Part shown: positions 43,236-51,312 of the stretch, one piece after another
How the letters are laid out: every line of letters starts with the position of its first letter
Position numbering within the stretch: the first letter of the stretch is position 1
NCBI GenBank assembly: GCA_905221605.1
Contig: CAJNDS010002132.1
Coordinates: 531,644 to 595,643, forward strand
Length of the DNA: 64,000 nucleotides
DNA from: Symbiodinium natans
Taxonomy: Eukaryota > Sar > Dinophyceae > Suessiales > Symbiodiniaceae
Reading direction: 5' to 3'
Made by a program: the position numbers and the translations under genes
Notes under the pieces: generated by a model
The model's input: the letters and a program-made list of their open reading frames with translations, nothing else
Database searches by the model: none
What the model was told of the DNA's origin: nothing

Positions 43236-43512
43236 TTTAGGAGTTGTGGGCTGCAAACCCCAAAAACCCAAAACCTACACTCTAAACCACAAAAAACCCT
43301 AACCCTTAAACCCCCAAAAGCCCTAAACCTTTCGCAAAGCCCAAGGAGACTCCTTCCCCAGAAGCTCCAAGACCCCAGAGCTACCCAAGAGCTACACCTT
43401 CGAGGGGGGGGGGGGGGGGGGGGGGGGGGGGAGGGGGGGCGAATGAGTTCCTGGAGATCATACTCTAAACCCTAAACCCTAAACCCTAAACCCTAAACCC
43501 TAAACCCTATAG
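43236..43512. repeat. CCCTAAA-type spacer with long G-run
   Basis: A proline-rich open piece (43333-43408: KPKETPSPEAPRPQSYPRAT) ends at a run of about 25 G. CCCTAAA units follow (43465-43508). Confidence 0.6.
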
Positions 43513-43636
43513 GTGTATAGGGACCATGCCCATGACGCCATCTCCGAGTTCGCAGTGTTTGGCAGAGCTGTCTCACAGTCTGTACCTGACCCCTTGCGGG
43601 CTCTGGTGGTGCCGTGCTGTTATGAAAGAGATGGGA
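43513..43636 (+). CDS. Exon-like island, unknown
   Basis: Follows CCTATAG. The frame reads VYRDHAHDAISEFAVFGRAV then SQSVPDPLRALVVPCCYERD and ends before GTCTAC. CCCTAAA on the left. The function is unknown. Confidence 0.35.
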
Positions 43637-43805
43637 GTCTACGTTCATATGGGGTTTACGTTCATAAGGGGCCCTTAATAACTAAGGGTTTAGGGTTTAG
43701 GGCTAGAATTTCATAATGACCCTAAACCCCTAAACCCTAAAACGTAGGATTCCCTTGTAAGAAGGACGCCACTAAGGCACCCCGTAACATTTCGGAAACT
43801 CCCAG

Positions 43806-44085
43806 ATGGAACAGCTGACATTCGACGTGTTCACGTCTTTTTCAAGTCCTTGCTCCTTCACAAAGTGCGATGAGACGAGTAGCCAAAATGCTCATCTGCA
43901 CCCCGTAAACCCTGAACCCTGAACCCTAAACCCTAAACCCTGAACCCTAAACGCTAAACCCTAAACCCTGAACCCTGAACCCCTTGAGGAGCCTGGAACC
44001 TGCTCCCATCTTCAGGCCAAGCCAGAGTAATTACTACCCAGCCCGACATCTGTGTCTTCACTGTCAGGGTGGGTACATGGTTTAG
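43806..44085 (+). CDS. Predicted two-exon gene, 52 aa
   Basis: Exon 1 (43806-43904, 33 codons) starts ATG right after CTCCCAG, reads MEQLTFDVFTSFSSPCSFTK then CDETSSQNAHLHP, and ends before GTAAAC. The intron (43905-44025) is CCCTAAA/CCCTGAA-type with a pyrimidine-rich end and AGCCAG acceptor. Exon 2 (44026-44085) keeps phase 0 (SNYYPARHLCLHCQGGYMV), and its TAG stop is formed by the following TTTAGGG array. Exon 1 is open in no other plus frame. An alternative reading of 43984-44071 is open further upstream. Confidence 0.35.
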
Positions 44086-44412
44086 GGTTTAGGGTTTAGG
44101 GTTTAGGGTTTAGGGTTTAGGATTTAGGGTTTAGGGTTTAGGGTTTAGCCTAAACCCTAAACCCTAAACCCTGAGTAGGGGCCGCCCTTAAAAGAGGGGT
44201 CCCCTTTGTTACCCCTTATATACCCTTTCAAACCCAAGGGCCCCGACTTCAGAACCCTTTAGAGAAGGTAAGGGTGTTCACGGACCCTTTACCCTCCCTA
44301 GACCCTGAACCCAACTCTAAACCCTAAACTCTGAACCCTAAACCTTAAACCCTAAGCCCTAAACCCTAATCCCGAAACCCTAAACCCAATACACCCTGAA
44401 CCCTAAACAAAT
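44086..44412. repeat. TTTAGGG array meeting CCCTAAA, plus family E element
   Basis: TTTAGGG array (44086-44148) abuts CCCTAAA (44150-44172). A family E segment follows (about 44185-44300: TACCCCTTATATACCCTTTC), then CCCTAAA units to 44408. Confidence 0.75.
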
Positions 44413-44682
44413 ATGAGCCTAGATGCTGGCGCGCTGCCGCAGGAAGCCGCCCAACACACCCTGATTAAGCCCTCAAGGGTTTAGGGTTTAGGGTTCAGGG
44501 TTTAGGGTTTAGGGTTGAGTCAACCCTGGTGTTATCCTGATGAGATATGCTGCAGGGACTTGCTCACAAGATTCACCGCCAAGAGAAGTCCAGCCGATGA
44601 ATGTAAAGGCTCTGCAGATCTCAAGGGGCATCTCACACCCCGAAGCAGTCTGGAGAGCGTAGTGTGGAGTTCAGGGGGCTAA
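44413..44682 (+). CDS. Predicted small gene with a 27-nt telomeric gap in its frame
   Basis: ATG frame MSLDAGALPQEAAQHTLIKP then SR ends at 44478, where GTTTAG would impose a stop. Four repeat units (44479-44505) start GT and end AG. After them the same phase continues GLGLSQPWCYPDEICCRDLL, TRFTAKRSPADECKGSADLK and GHLTPRSSLESVVWSSGG to TAA. The second part (about 55 codons, cysteine-containing) is strongly protein-like; a shorter frame on the same piece ends at 44662. A 27-nt intron would be unusually short, so the two parts may instead belong to different transcripts. Confidence 0.4.
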
Positions 44683-45240
44683 TGCAGGGGTTGGAATACT
44701 TTACTCATAGCATTCCCCATGCAACTACAAAATAATATCCCCTAGAACCCTATTCTACTTCAACAGGCTCCTATACTACTTAGTTAGAATGGTCATCATG
44801 ATAGAGGGAATAGAAGGGTCCTGTGGGAGTGTATGGCTCCCGTAAACAACTAACGACCCTGAACCCGTTACCCACAAACCCTAAACGAATGCCAAGTTCT
44901 GCGGGCCCGAAGAACCCCAAACCCGTTCAGGGTCTAGGGTGCTACATTTCGCAGAGCGCTGCTACACCCGGTGTGTGCTTGAATGCCTCTGACTACTTGC
45001 TCCATGAAACTTCAATCCAAAACCTAAACCCTGAACCCTGAACCCTAAGCCCTAAACCCTAAGCCTGAAGCCCTTCGTGTACATGCGATGTGGACCACTC
45101 CCATGAACCTACTGGGCCCATAACAAACACTTGACTAGATGGCCGTGGTACTTAAACCCGGAACGCTTCAAACCCAAAAAGGCAACCTTATAAACCACCG
45201 AAGCCCCAACTTCCGATGCACAAAGCCCAACATCTTGTTT
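44683..45240. other. Unique spacer with possible small element
   Basis: 44695-44840 is AT-richer and ends GTGTATGGCTCCCGT, a motif also seen at 5336-5350. The 72-codon plus frame at 44823-45041 contains repeat-derived parts and is weak. Confidence 0.45.
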
Positions 45241-45646
45241 ACGGTTCAGGGTTCAGGGTTCAGGGTTCAGGGTTCAGGGTTCAGGGTTCAGGGTTGAGGG
45301 TTGAGGGTTGAGGGTTGAGTTCAGGGTTCAGGGTTCAGGGTTCAGGGTTCAGGGTTCAGGGTTCAGGGTTCAGGGTTCAGGGTTAGATCTTGGGGCTTAG
45401 GGCTTAGGGCTTAGGGCTTAGGGCTTAGGGTTTAGGGTTTAGGGTTTAGGGTTTAGGGACAGCTGAGGTCCTTTCAAGACGGAGCCGCTTCGAGGCAATG
45501 AGGGCCTTTCGGGGGTGCACCCTTTGACGCAGTACCCTAAACCCTAAACCCTAAACCCTAAACCCTAAACCCTAAACCCTAAACCCTAAACCCTAAACCC
45601 TAAACCCTAAACCCTAAACCCTAAACCCTAAACCCTGCACCCCCAG
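45241..45646. repeat. GGGTTCA, GGGCTTA, TTTAGGG and CCCTAAA arrays
   Basis: About 17 GGGTTCA/GGGTTGA units (45245-45385), GGGCTTA then TTTAGGG (45395-45457), an island of about 75 nt, and about 15 perfect CCCTAAA units (45534-45636). Confidence 0.95.
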
Positions 45647-46571
45647 GTCGCAAAAAGTGCATTGGCCGCAACTCTCCAAAAGGGCGCAGCTGGCGTTTAG
45701 AGCACACCAGCAGTGGGGTTTAGGCTTTGCGGTTTGGGGTTTAGGGTTTAGGGTTTAGGGGTTTAGGGTTTAGGGTTTGGGGTTTAGGGTTTGGGGTTTA
45801 GGGGTTCAGGGTTTAGGGTTTGGGGTTTAGGGTTTGGGGGGTGTTGGGGCGTTGGGGGGTGGGGGTGGGGGAAGAGCTCACACAGGCCAAAACTCACCGA
45901 GCCCAAAACGGGAGTGAGGGAGCGAGTGAAGGTAGTAGGGTAGTTCTCTGAAGTACGGTCCCCTTTGGGGTCCTAATGTTAAGGTGTGCTGTACTATTTA
46001 GGGGACACAAAAAGGGACCCTAACTAATTTAGAGAACTACCATGGAGTTAACCTAGACCCAGGAGTAACCTAGGAATAAAAAGGTTACCCCTTTTTGGTT
46101 TCAAGGCGATTATACGGCAACCCCAACCATACAAAAAAGTCAAGAAGGGCCTACCGCGCGTCCTAGCCCTAAACCCTAGCCCTAAACCCTGAACCCGAAA
46201 TCCTAAACCCTAAACCCCAAGAGAAATACCATGTGGGGTTACTACAAGGAGTCATTTATAGGGATCCACAACCTGAGCCCTGTTTCAACCTCGGTTAAGG
46301 GTGTGGGGTGGGGAGGAGGACAGGTTTCGGGCTTAGGGCTTAGGGCTTCGGGTTTAGGGCCTAGGTTTTAGGGTTTAGGTTGTAGGGTTTAGGGTTTAGG
46401 GTTTGGGACTTGAAGGGTTTGGGGGGCCGGTGGCTTTCCTACTCCTGCCGCGCCCGGCACCCAGACATTCCACGGACAGCACGCGGATCGGAAGTCTGCA
46501 TCGCTGTGCAACACGCTGCGGCCTCAGCAGGTGTGCAAAAGTGTGGTAGGACCCCAAAAAAGTTGCCCTAA
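45647..46571 (+). CDS. Predicted two-exon 3' end of a gene
   Basis: Exon 45647-45694 (16 codons, VAKSALAATLQKGAAG) lies between CACCCCCAG and GTTTAG. The proposed intron 45695-46415 begins with TTTAGGG-type units, contains one family C and one family D element, and ends TTGAAG. Exon 46416-46571 continues in phase 0 with RWLSYSCRARHPDIPRTARG, SEVCIAVQHAAASA and GVQKCGRTPKKLP, then a TAA supplied by the first CCCTAAA unit. CAG before GTGTGC at 46530 is an alternative donor. The 5' end is not located and the function is unknown. Confidence 0.4.
45940..46040. mobile_element. MITE-like element, family C, copy 3 (complete)
   Basis: Inverted ends GTAGTTCTCTGAAGTAC and CTAATTTAGAGAACTAC, with the outer 10 bp perfect. 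It is 101 bp and non-coding, and lies inside the proposed intron 45695-46415. Confidence 0.75.
46056..46168. mobile_element. Dispersed element, family D
   Basis: Starts GACCCAGGAGTAACCTAGGA, has ACCCCTTTTTGGTTTCAAGG and ends GCGTCCTAGCCC. Copies occur at about 12991, 23050 and 60749. It lies 15 bp after the family C element. Ends are not clearly inverted. Confidence 0.6.
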
Positions 46572-46635
46572 ACCCTAAACCCTAAACCCTGAACCCTGGA
46601 CCCTGAACCCTAAACCCTAAACCCTAAACCCCTGC

Positions 46636-47261
46636 ATGTCGTCGGCTCGGGCCTTGGGGACTAAGTATGATGCCGACCACAGGAGCCGCGTCCCTACATT
46701 TGAGGCTCTTCACAAAGGAAGGGTTTAGGGTTTAGGGTTTAGGGTTTAGGGTTTAGGGTTTAGGGTTTAGGGTTTAGGGTTTAGGGTTTAGGGTTTAGGG
46801 TTTAGGGTTTAGGGTTTAGGGTTTAGGGTTTAGGGTTTAGGGTTTAGGGTTTAGGGTTTAGGGTTTAGGGTTTAGGGTTTAGAGTTTAGGGCTAAGGGCT
46901 AAGGGCTTAGGGTTTGGGGTGTAGGGTGTAGGAGTTTAGGGTTATCTCCGGCTCCCAAACACGGGTGTCTAGGGTACACGCAATTTAGGCCTTAGGGTCT
47001 TGAAGTTCCGGGCAGACATTGGCTTTCTAGATTTGCACACTGTGGTCCGAAAATTGTTGTGAAGAAATCACGGCAAAAGTGAAACCTCGTTCGAGATCGA
47101 GCCGCTCGCTTGATAGACGCGTCGAGCGAGGGCGATTTCGAAGATTTTATGGAGCCAACCCTTTGTTGACCTCAAGCTTGAATGCCGAGGGCACGACGGA
47201 CATAGGAGCAGACAGGTCTAAGGTGTGCAAATTCGGTCTCGGCTCAATACCCTGCATGTGA
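46636..47261 (+). CDS. Predicted two-exon gene, 105 aa; intron starts with a telomere array
   Basis: Exon 1 (46636-46722) starts ATG just after CCCTAAA units: MSSARALGTKYDADHRSRVP then TFEALHKGR. Unspliced, the next codons are GTT TAG, so the array itself would terminate translation. The proposed intron (46723-47030, 308 nt) starts GTTTAG, consists of about 22 TTTAGGG units plus degenerate sequence, and ends GCTTTCTAG. Exon 2 (47031-47261) is open from its first base in phase 0 for 76 codons (ICTLWSENCCEEITAKVKPR, RFRRFYGANPLLTSSLNAEG, TTDIGADRSKVCKFGLGSIP) to TGA. It is basic, with no membrane segment and no recognised family. This is the cleanest case here of an exon pair joined across telomere-like DNA. 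Confidence 0.5.
46723..46885. repeat. TTTAGGG array inside a proposed intron
   Basis: About 22 nearly perfect TTTAGGG units form the 5' half of the proposed intron 46723-47030. The first GT of the array is the predicted donor. Confidence 0.95.
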
Positions 47262-47642
47262 AACGGAAACCCAACAGCCTAAGGTCCGGGGTCTTCACGC
47301 CTATGCAACCCTAAACCACAAACCTCCTAAACCCTAAACCCCCTAAACCCCCTAAACCATAAACTCCAAACCTCCAAACCTCCTAAACCCCAAACCTTCC
47401 AAAAACTGAACCCTGAACGCCAAACCCTAAACCTCTTAAACCTTCAACCCCCTAACCCTGAACCCCCTGAACCCTAAACCCCAAAACCCTCAACCCCCTA
47501 AACCCTATACCCCAAACCCTAGACTCAACAGCCCCGAAATCCTCAACAGCCTAAACCCCAAAACCCCAAAACCCCAAAACCCCTAAACCCCTAAACCCAA
47601 AAACCCCTAAACCTCTAAACCCTGAACAGCCTAAACCTCTAG
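47262..47642. repeat. Degenerate CCCTAAA-type spacer
   Basis: CCCTAAAC, CCCCTAAA and CCTCCAAA variants with no conserved length, running up to the acceptor CCTCTAG of the next exon. Confidence 0.8.
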
Positions 47643-48890
47643 TCCTGGCCCAGAGCCAGCCAAAGCTCAGATGTCGCCGGCAAAGTAAAAACAATCGAAA
47701 AAATATCACCCTCCAAGCAGCTCGCTGCAGCGACTTTGGGCAAGGCGGCGCGGTTTAGGGTTTACCCTAAATTAGGGTTTAGGGTTTAGGGTTTAGGGTT
47801 TAGGGTTTAGGGTTTAGGGTTTAGGGTTTAGGGTTTAGGGTTTAGGGTTTAGGGTTTAGGGTTTAGGCACTCTGAGAACTTGGTTGAGGTTTTGGGGCGT
47901 AGGGGCTCAGGGTTGGGGGTCTGCAGGTTCAGGACGAGCTGGCTCAGCAGGTGTCTTGCTTTCGATTAAGCTTGGGGTTTAGGGCTTGGCCCTAGGGTTC
48001 CAGTATACAAATAACACCCACATTAGGTCTAAAGTGATACCTACTTTGGGCTATTTGCAGCCTCGGGGTCTGCTCGGGCCCCACGGGAAATGAAAGAATG
48101 CTTCTGCACTTCAGAGTAGCCCTAAACCCTAAACCCTAAACCCTTTACCCTTAACCTGAGATCCAAGTAGTAGTATTATCGCACCCAACTGCGCGGAGCT
48201 GCAGGCACTGCTCCGAGGGAGTAGGCCCTCGGAGGTCCTACTAGGCACCACTCTCCGCCTCAGTGCGGCACGGACAGCGTCCCCGACTTGCAGAATCCTG
48301 GGGCAAGAAGTGAGCGTTAGGGTTTGGGGTTTAGGGTTTAGGGTTTGGGGTTTGGGGTTTGGGGTTTAGGGTTTAGGGTTTAGGGTTTAGGGTTTAGGGG
48401 TTTAATTAAGGGTTTCAGGGGTTTAAGGGTTTAAGGGTTTAAGGGTTTAAGGCTTTAAGGCTTTAAAGGTTTAAGGGTTTAAGGGTTTAAGGGTTTAAGG
48501 GTTTAAGGGTTTAAGGGTTTAGGGCTATCATCTTGGGTCCCGCTCTAGGTAACTCACAAGAGCCGCAAGGCTTGACTGATGCTCCACTGGAGTTTCGGGT
48601 GTAGGGAAAGCGCCAAAGCTTAAACCCTAACCCCCAAGCTCTAAACCCTAAACCCGAAAACCCCTAAGCCCCTAAACCCCCAGCTTCTCCTGCCTAAATC
48701 AAACAAAGGAAGGAGAGCGCAAATTGAGCACAAGCCCGAGAGGTCCTAAACCCTAAACCCTAAACCCTAAACCCTAAACCCTAAACCCTAAACCCTAAAC
48801 CCACCCGTCCTGAGGGGCCAAAGCTGGAGGCCACGCAGCTGCGAATGTCTTGTCCGCTGAAAGTCATCACCTGGGCGCGGGGCATCGCCC
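47643..48890 (+). CDS. Predicted gene, three exons in phase, broken by the assembly gap
   Basis: Exon 47643-47752 (after CCTCTAG) reads SWPRASQSSDVAGKVKTIEK then ISPSKQLAAATLGKAA and stops at GTTTAG. Exon 48168-48315 (after ATCCAAG) reads SSIIAPNCAELQALLRGSRP, SEVLLGTTLRLSAARTASPT and CRILGQEVS, then GTTAGG. Exon 48815-48890 (after CCTGAG) reads GPKLEATQLRMSCPLKVITW then ARGIA and runs into poly-C and the N gap. Phases agree (2 then 0). Intron 1 begins with a TTTAGGG array and carries CCCTAAA before the acceptor; intron 2 is TTTAGGG, GGGTTTAA, then CCCTAAA. No start codon is identified. Exon 3 is also open in a second frame. The function is unknown. Confidence 0.45.
48385..48525. repeat. TTTAGGG then GGGTTTAA 8-mer array
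   Basis: Heptamers followed by about 13 octamers, inside proposed intron 48316-48814. Confidence 0.9.
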
Positions 48891-48900
48891 CCCCCCCCCC

Positions 48901-49000
48901 NNNNNNNNNNNNNNNNNNNNNNNNNNNNNNNNNNNNNNNNNNNNNNNNNNNNNNNNNNNNNNNNNNNNNNNNNNNNNNNNNNNNNNNNNNNNNNNNNNNN
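48901..49000. other. Assembly gap (100 N)
   Basis: Exactly 100 N, a conventional placeholder for a gap of unknown size. It is flanked by C10 and by C-rich satellite, so the true sequence is probably more satellite. Confidence 0.98.
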
Positions 49001-49150
49001 CCTCCACTCCCACCTACCAACCCCTGCTCCCACCCACCTAACCCCACCCCTCCCCAAACCTCCCACCTGCACCCCCACCCCCTTCCCCAACCCCCACTCC
49101 CACCTAGGCAGGTGGGCCCTTCCCACCCTGCCCCACCACCCACCCACCCA
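49001..49150. repeat. CCCACCT satellite, inverted relative to the following array
   Basis: Degenerate CCCACCTA/CCCCAACC units, the reverse complement of the GGTGGGAGG satellite that starts near 49290. Confidence 0.8.
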
Positions 49151-49153
49151 CGT

Positions 49154-49201
49154 AAAGCTCCGGTCCTGTGCGCGGCGTCGCTGGAGAAGCTGCACACCTA
49201 A
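49154..49201 (+). CDS. Possible C-terminal coding scrap
   Basis: RKAPVLCAASLEKLHT followed by TAA lies between the two halves of the satellite. It could be the last exon of the gene entering the gap at 48890, but it is only about 15 codons. Confidence 0.2.
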   Translation, partial: KAPVLCAASLEKLHT

Positions 49202-49289
49202 GCAGCCTTTGTGGGAAAGGAAAGGGGAGGGGGGGGGGGGTTGGGAAGGCCTGGGCGGACAGGGGCTGGAGGGCAAGGAAGGGTTTAGG

Positions 49290-50190
49290 AGCTTAGGCAG
49301 GTGGGATCTTGGGTGGGAGGTCGTAGTGGGAGGTTTTGGGTGGGAGGGAGGGGGGCCAGGTGGGAGTGGGGGAGGGGTGTGGCGAGGGGGGGGTGTACAA
49401 GAGGGGTAGGTCTTAGGTGGGAGGTTTTAGGTGAAAGGTCTTGGGGGGGTCTTTTGGTGGGAGGTCTTAGGTGGGAGTTCGGTGGAAGGTCTTTGGTGGG
49501 AGGGCGAAGGGGGGGTTTAGGTGGGAGGTCTTAGGTGGGAGGTCTTGGGTGGGAGGTCTTAGGTGGGAGGTCGAGGTCAGGTGGGGGAGGTCTTAGGTGG
49601 GAGGTCGAGGTCAGGTGTAGGTGGGAGGTCTTAAGTGGGGAGGAGGGGGGAGGGGGGGTTAGGTGGGAGTGGGGAGGGCCCTTAGGTGGGAGGAAGGGAG
49701 GGCTTGGGTGGGAGGTCGAAGGTGGGACGTCTCGGTGGGAGGTCTTTGGTGGGAGGTCTTAGGTGGGAGGTTTTAGGTGGGGAGGAGGGGGGAGGGGGGG
49801 CTAGGTGGGAGTGGGGAGGGCCCTTAGGTGGGAGGAAGGGGAGGGCTTGGGTGGGAGGTCGAAGGTGGGACGTCTAGGGGGAGGGGGGGCTAGGTGGGAG
49901 TGGGGAGGGCAGGTGGGAGGAAGGGGAGGGCTTGGGTGGAGGTCGAAGGTGAGGTGGGAGGTCTTAGGTGGGAGGTTTTAGGTGGGGAGACGGGGGAACC
50001 CTTTAGGTGGGAGGAAAGGGCGGGTCTTCGGGCAGGTCTTAGGGGGGAGGAGGGGGGAGGGGGGCTAGGTGGGAGTGGGGAGGGCTTAGGTGGGAGGTCT
50101 AAGGTGGGAGGTCTTAGGTGGGAGGGGGGAAGGGGGAAGGTAGGAAAAAGGGGTGGGGGAGGGGCTTGGGTGGGAGGGGCCTGTGGGAGG
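49290..50190. repeat. GGTGGGAGGTCTTA minisatellite
   Basis: About 60 degenerate units of roughly 14 bp (GGTGGGAGGTCTTA, GGTGGGAGGTCGAA) with G-rich insertions. A larger period is visible: 49640-49745 and 49770-49875 are near-copies. Glycine/tryptophan-rich frames on the plus strand and proline-rich frames on the minus strand are repeat translations. Confidence 0.9.
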
Positions 50191-50197
50191 GGCCGAA

Positions 50198-50365
50198 CCG
50201 CAACCAACCGCACACGCCGCAATAAGAGCAATACCACACCGCATAATACCGCAGAAGTATTGGTATCGACCGAACCGCCCGATGACAACCCTGGTTACGC
50301 AACTTGGAAGCAACGCACGTCTGCGAAGAAGGCTGTTCTGTGCACGGCACAAGAAATGTCCCTAA
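50198..50365 (+). CDS. Exon-like frame after the satellite
   Basis: Unique sequence reading RTATNRTRRNKSNTTPHNTA, EVLVSTEPPDDNPGYATWKQ and RTSAKKAVLCTAQEMS, about 56 codons, then CCCTAAA units. The frame is continuous with the satellite upstream, so the true start is uncertain. A minus frame is open as well but has an atypical composition. The function is unknown. Confidence 0.4.
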   Translation, partial: PQPTAHAAIRAIPHRIIPQKYWYRPNRPMTTLVTQLGSNARLRRRLFCARHKKCP

Positions 50366-51118
50366 ACCCTAAACCCGTAAGGACCCTATAAACCCACGGC
50401 CAAGCTCCGGGCAACAGCCTTGGATGCCGTCTCGACGCACTGAAGGCTAGCGGTGTTCGCCTAGGCCCGGCATTTGGTAGGCGTTCGGGCTGAAGGTTTA
50501 GAGTTTAGGGTTTGGGGTTTGGGGTTTAGGGTTTAGGATGCTGGTTTATGTGGAACCCTTAAGCCACATACTACAAACCCTAGCTTTAAGCTAAGGGTTC
50601 TTGCTCTAGCGCATGAATCCCAAACCGAAAAAAAGGTTCACCCTTATACCTAAAGCCTAAGCCCTAATGAAGCTCAGATCATTGATACTAAGTCCGTTGC
50701 TATAGGATCCCCAGCGATAACCTTTTTCTGTTGTTGAAATTCGCGCTGAAGTTTTAAAAAAAACAACCCTAAGCCCTAAGCCCTAAACCCTAAAACCTAA
50801 GCCCTACACCCTAAACCCTAAGTACAGTTAGAATACGCGCTAAAATCACGAACCAACCCTAAACCCTAAACCCTCAAACAAGCTCCGAAGTTCGGAAGAC
50901 ACAGTGGATCGGCCTGAATTTCACCAAGGATGCCACCTCCTAAACCCGAAACCCTTACCCGAAACCCTAAACCCTAAAAACCCTAAACCCCAAAACACGA
51001 AACCCTAAACCCTAAACCCCTAAAACCCCCTAAACCCTAAACCCTCCACCCAGGAACGACGTTCGAGTGACGGTGCTATGCTTCTTGTAGGACTCAGAGC
51101 CCAAACTGGCTTCCACAT
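50366..51118. repeat. Repeat mosaic
   Basis: TTTGGGG/TTTAGGG units (50500-50535), CCCTAAG/CCCTAAA units (50765-50830, 50860-51050) and short unique pieces. No gene. Confidence 0.65.
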
Positions 51119-51312
51119 CTACCTGGAGGTTCATGGTACTTGGGCTCGTAACCCACTTATAACCATATTCGGGCACTTAAGGGGCTTGTAAGTGGGGTAC
51201 ACGTACACTTACAATTGGTTAATAAGTACCCCTAAACCTTAAACCTAAACCCTAAACCCGAAACCCTAAACCCCTAAGTACAGTAAGTACCCTGAGCCTC
51301 GAGCCTCCACAT
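51119..51312. mobile_element. MITE-like element, family A, copy 4, with telomere-like insertion
   Basis: Left end CTACCTGGAGGTTCATGGTA. The element runs to AAGTACC (51224-51230), is interrupted by CCCTAAA-type sequence (51231-51284), and AAGTACC appears again (51285-51291) before the degraded right end (GAGCCTCCACATCTATG). The repeated AAGTACC looks like a target duplication around the telomere-like insert. Confidence 0.65.

Noticed and set aside
49209-50190. Gly/Trp-rich or Pro-rich proteins over the GGTGGGA array
   Set aside because: Repeat translation; only the last part (50198-50365) is unique and was kept as an exon-like frame.
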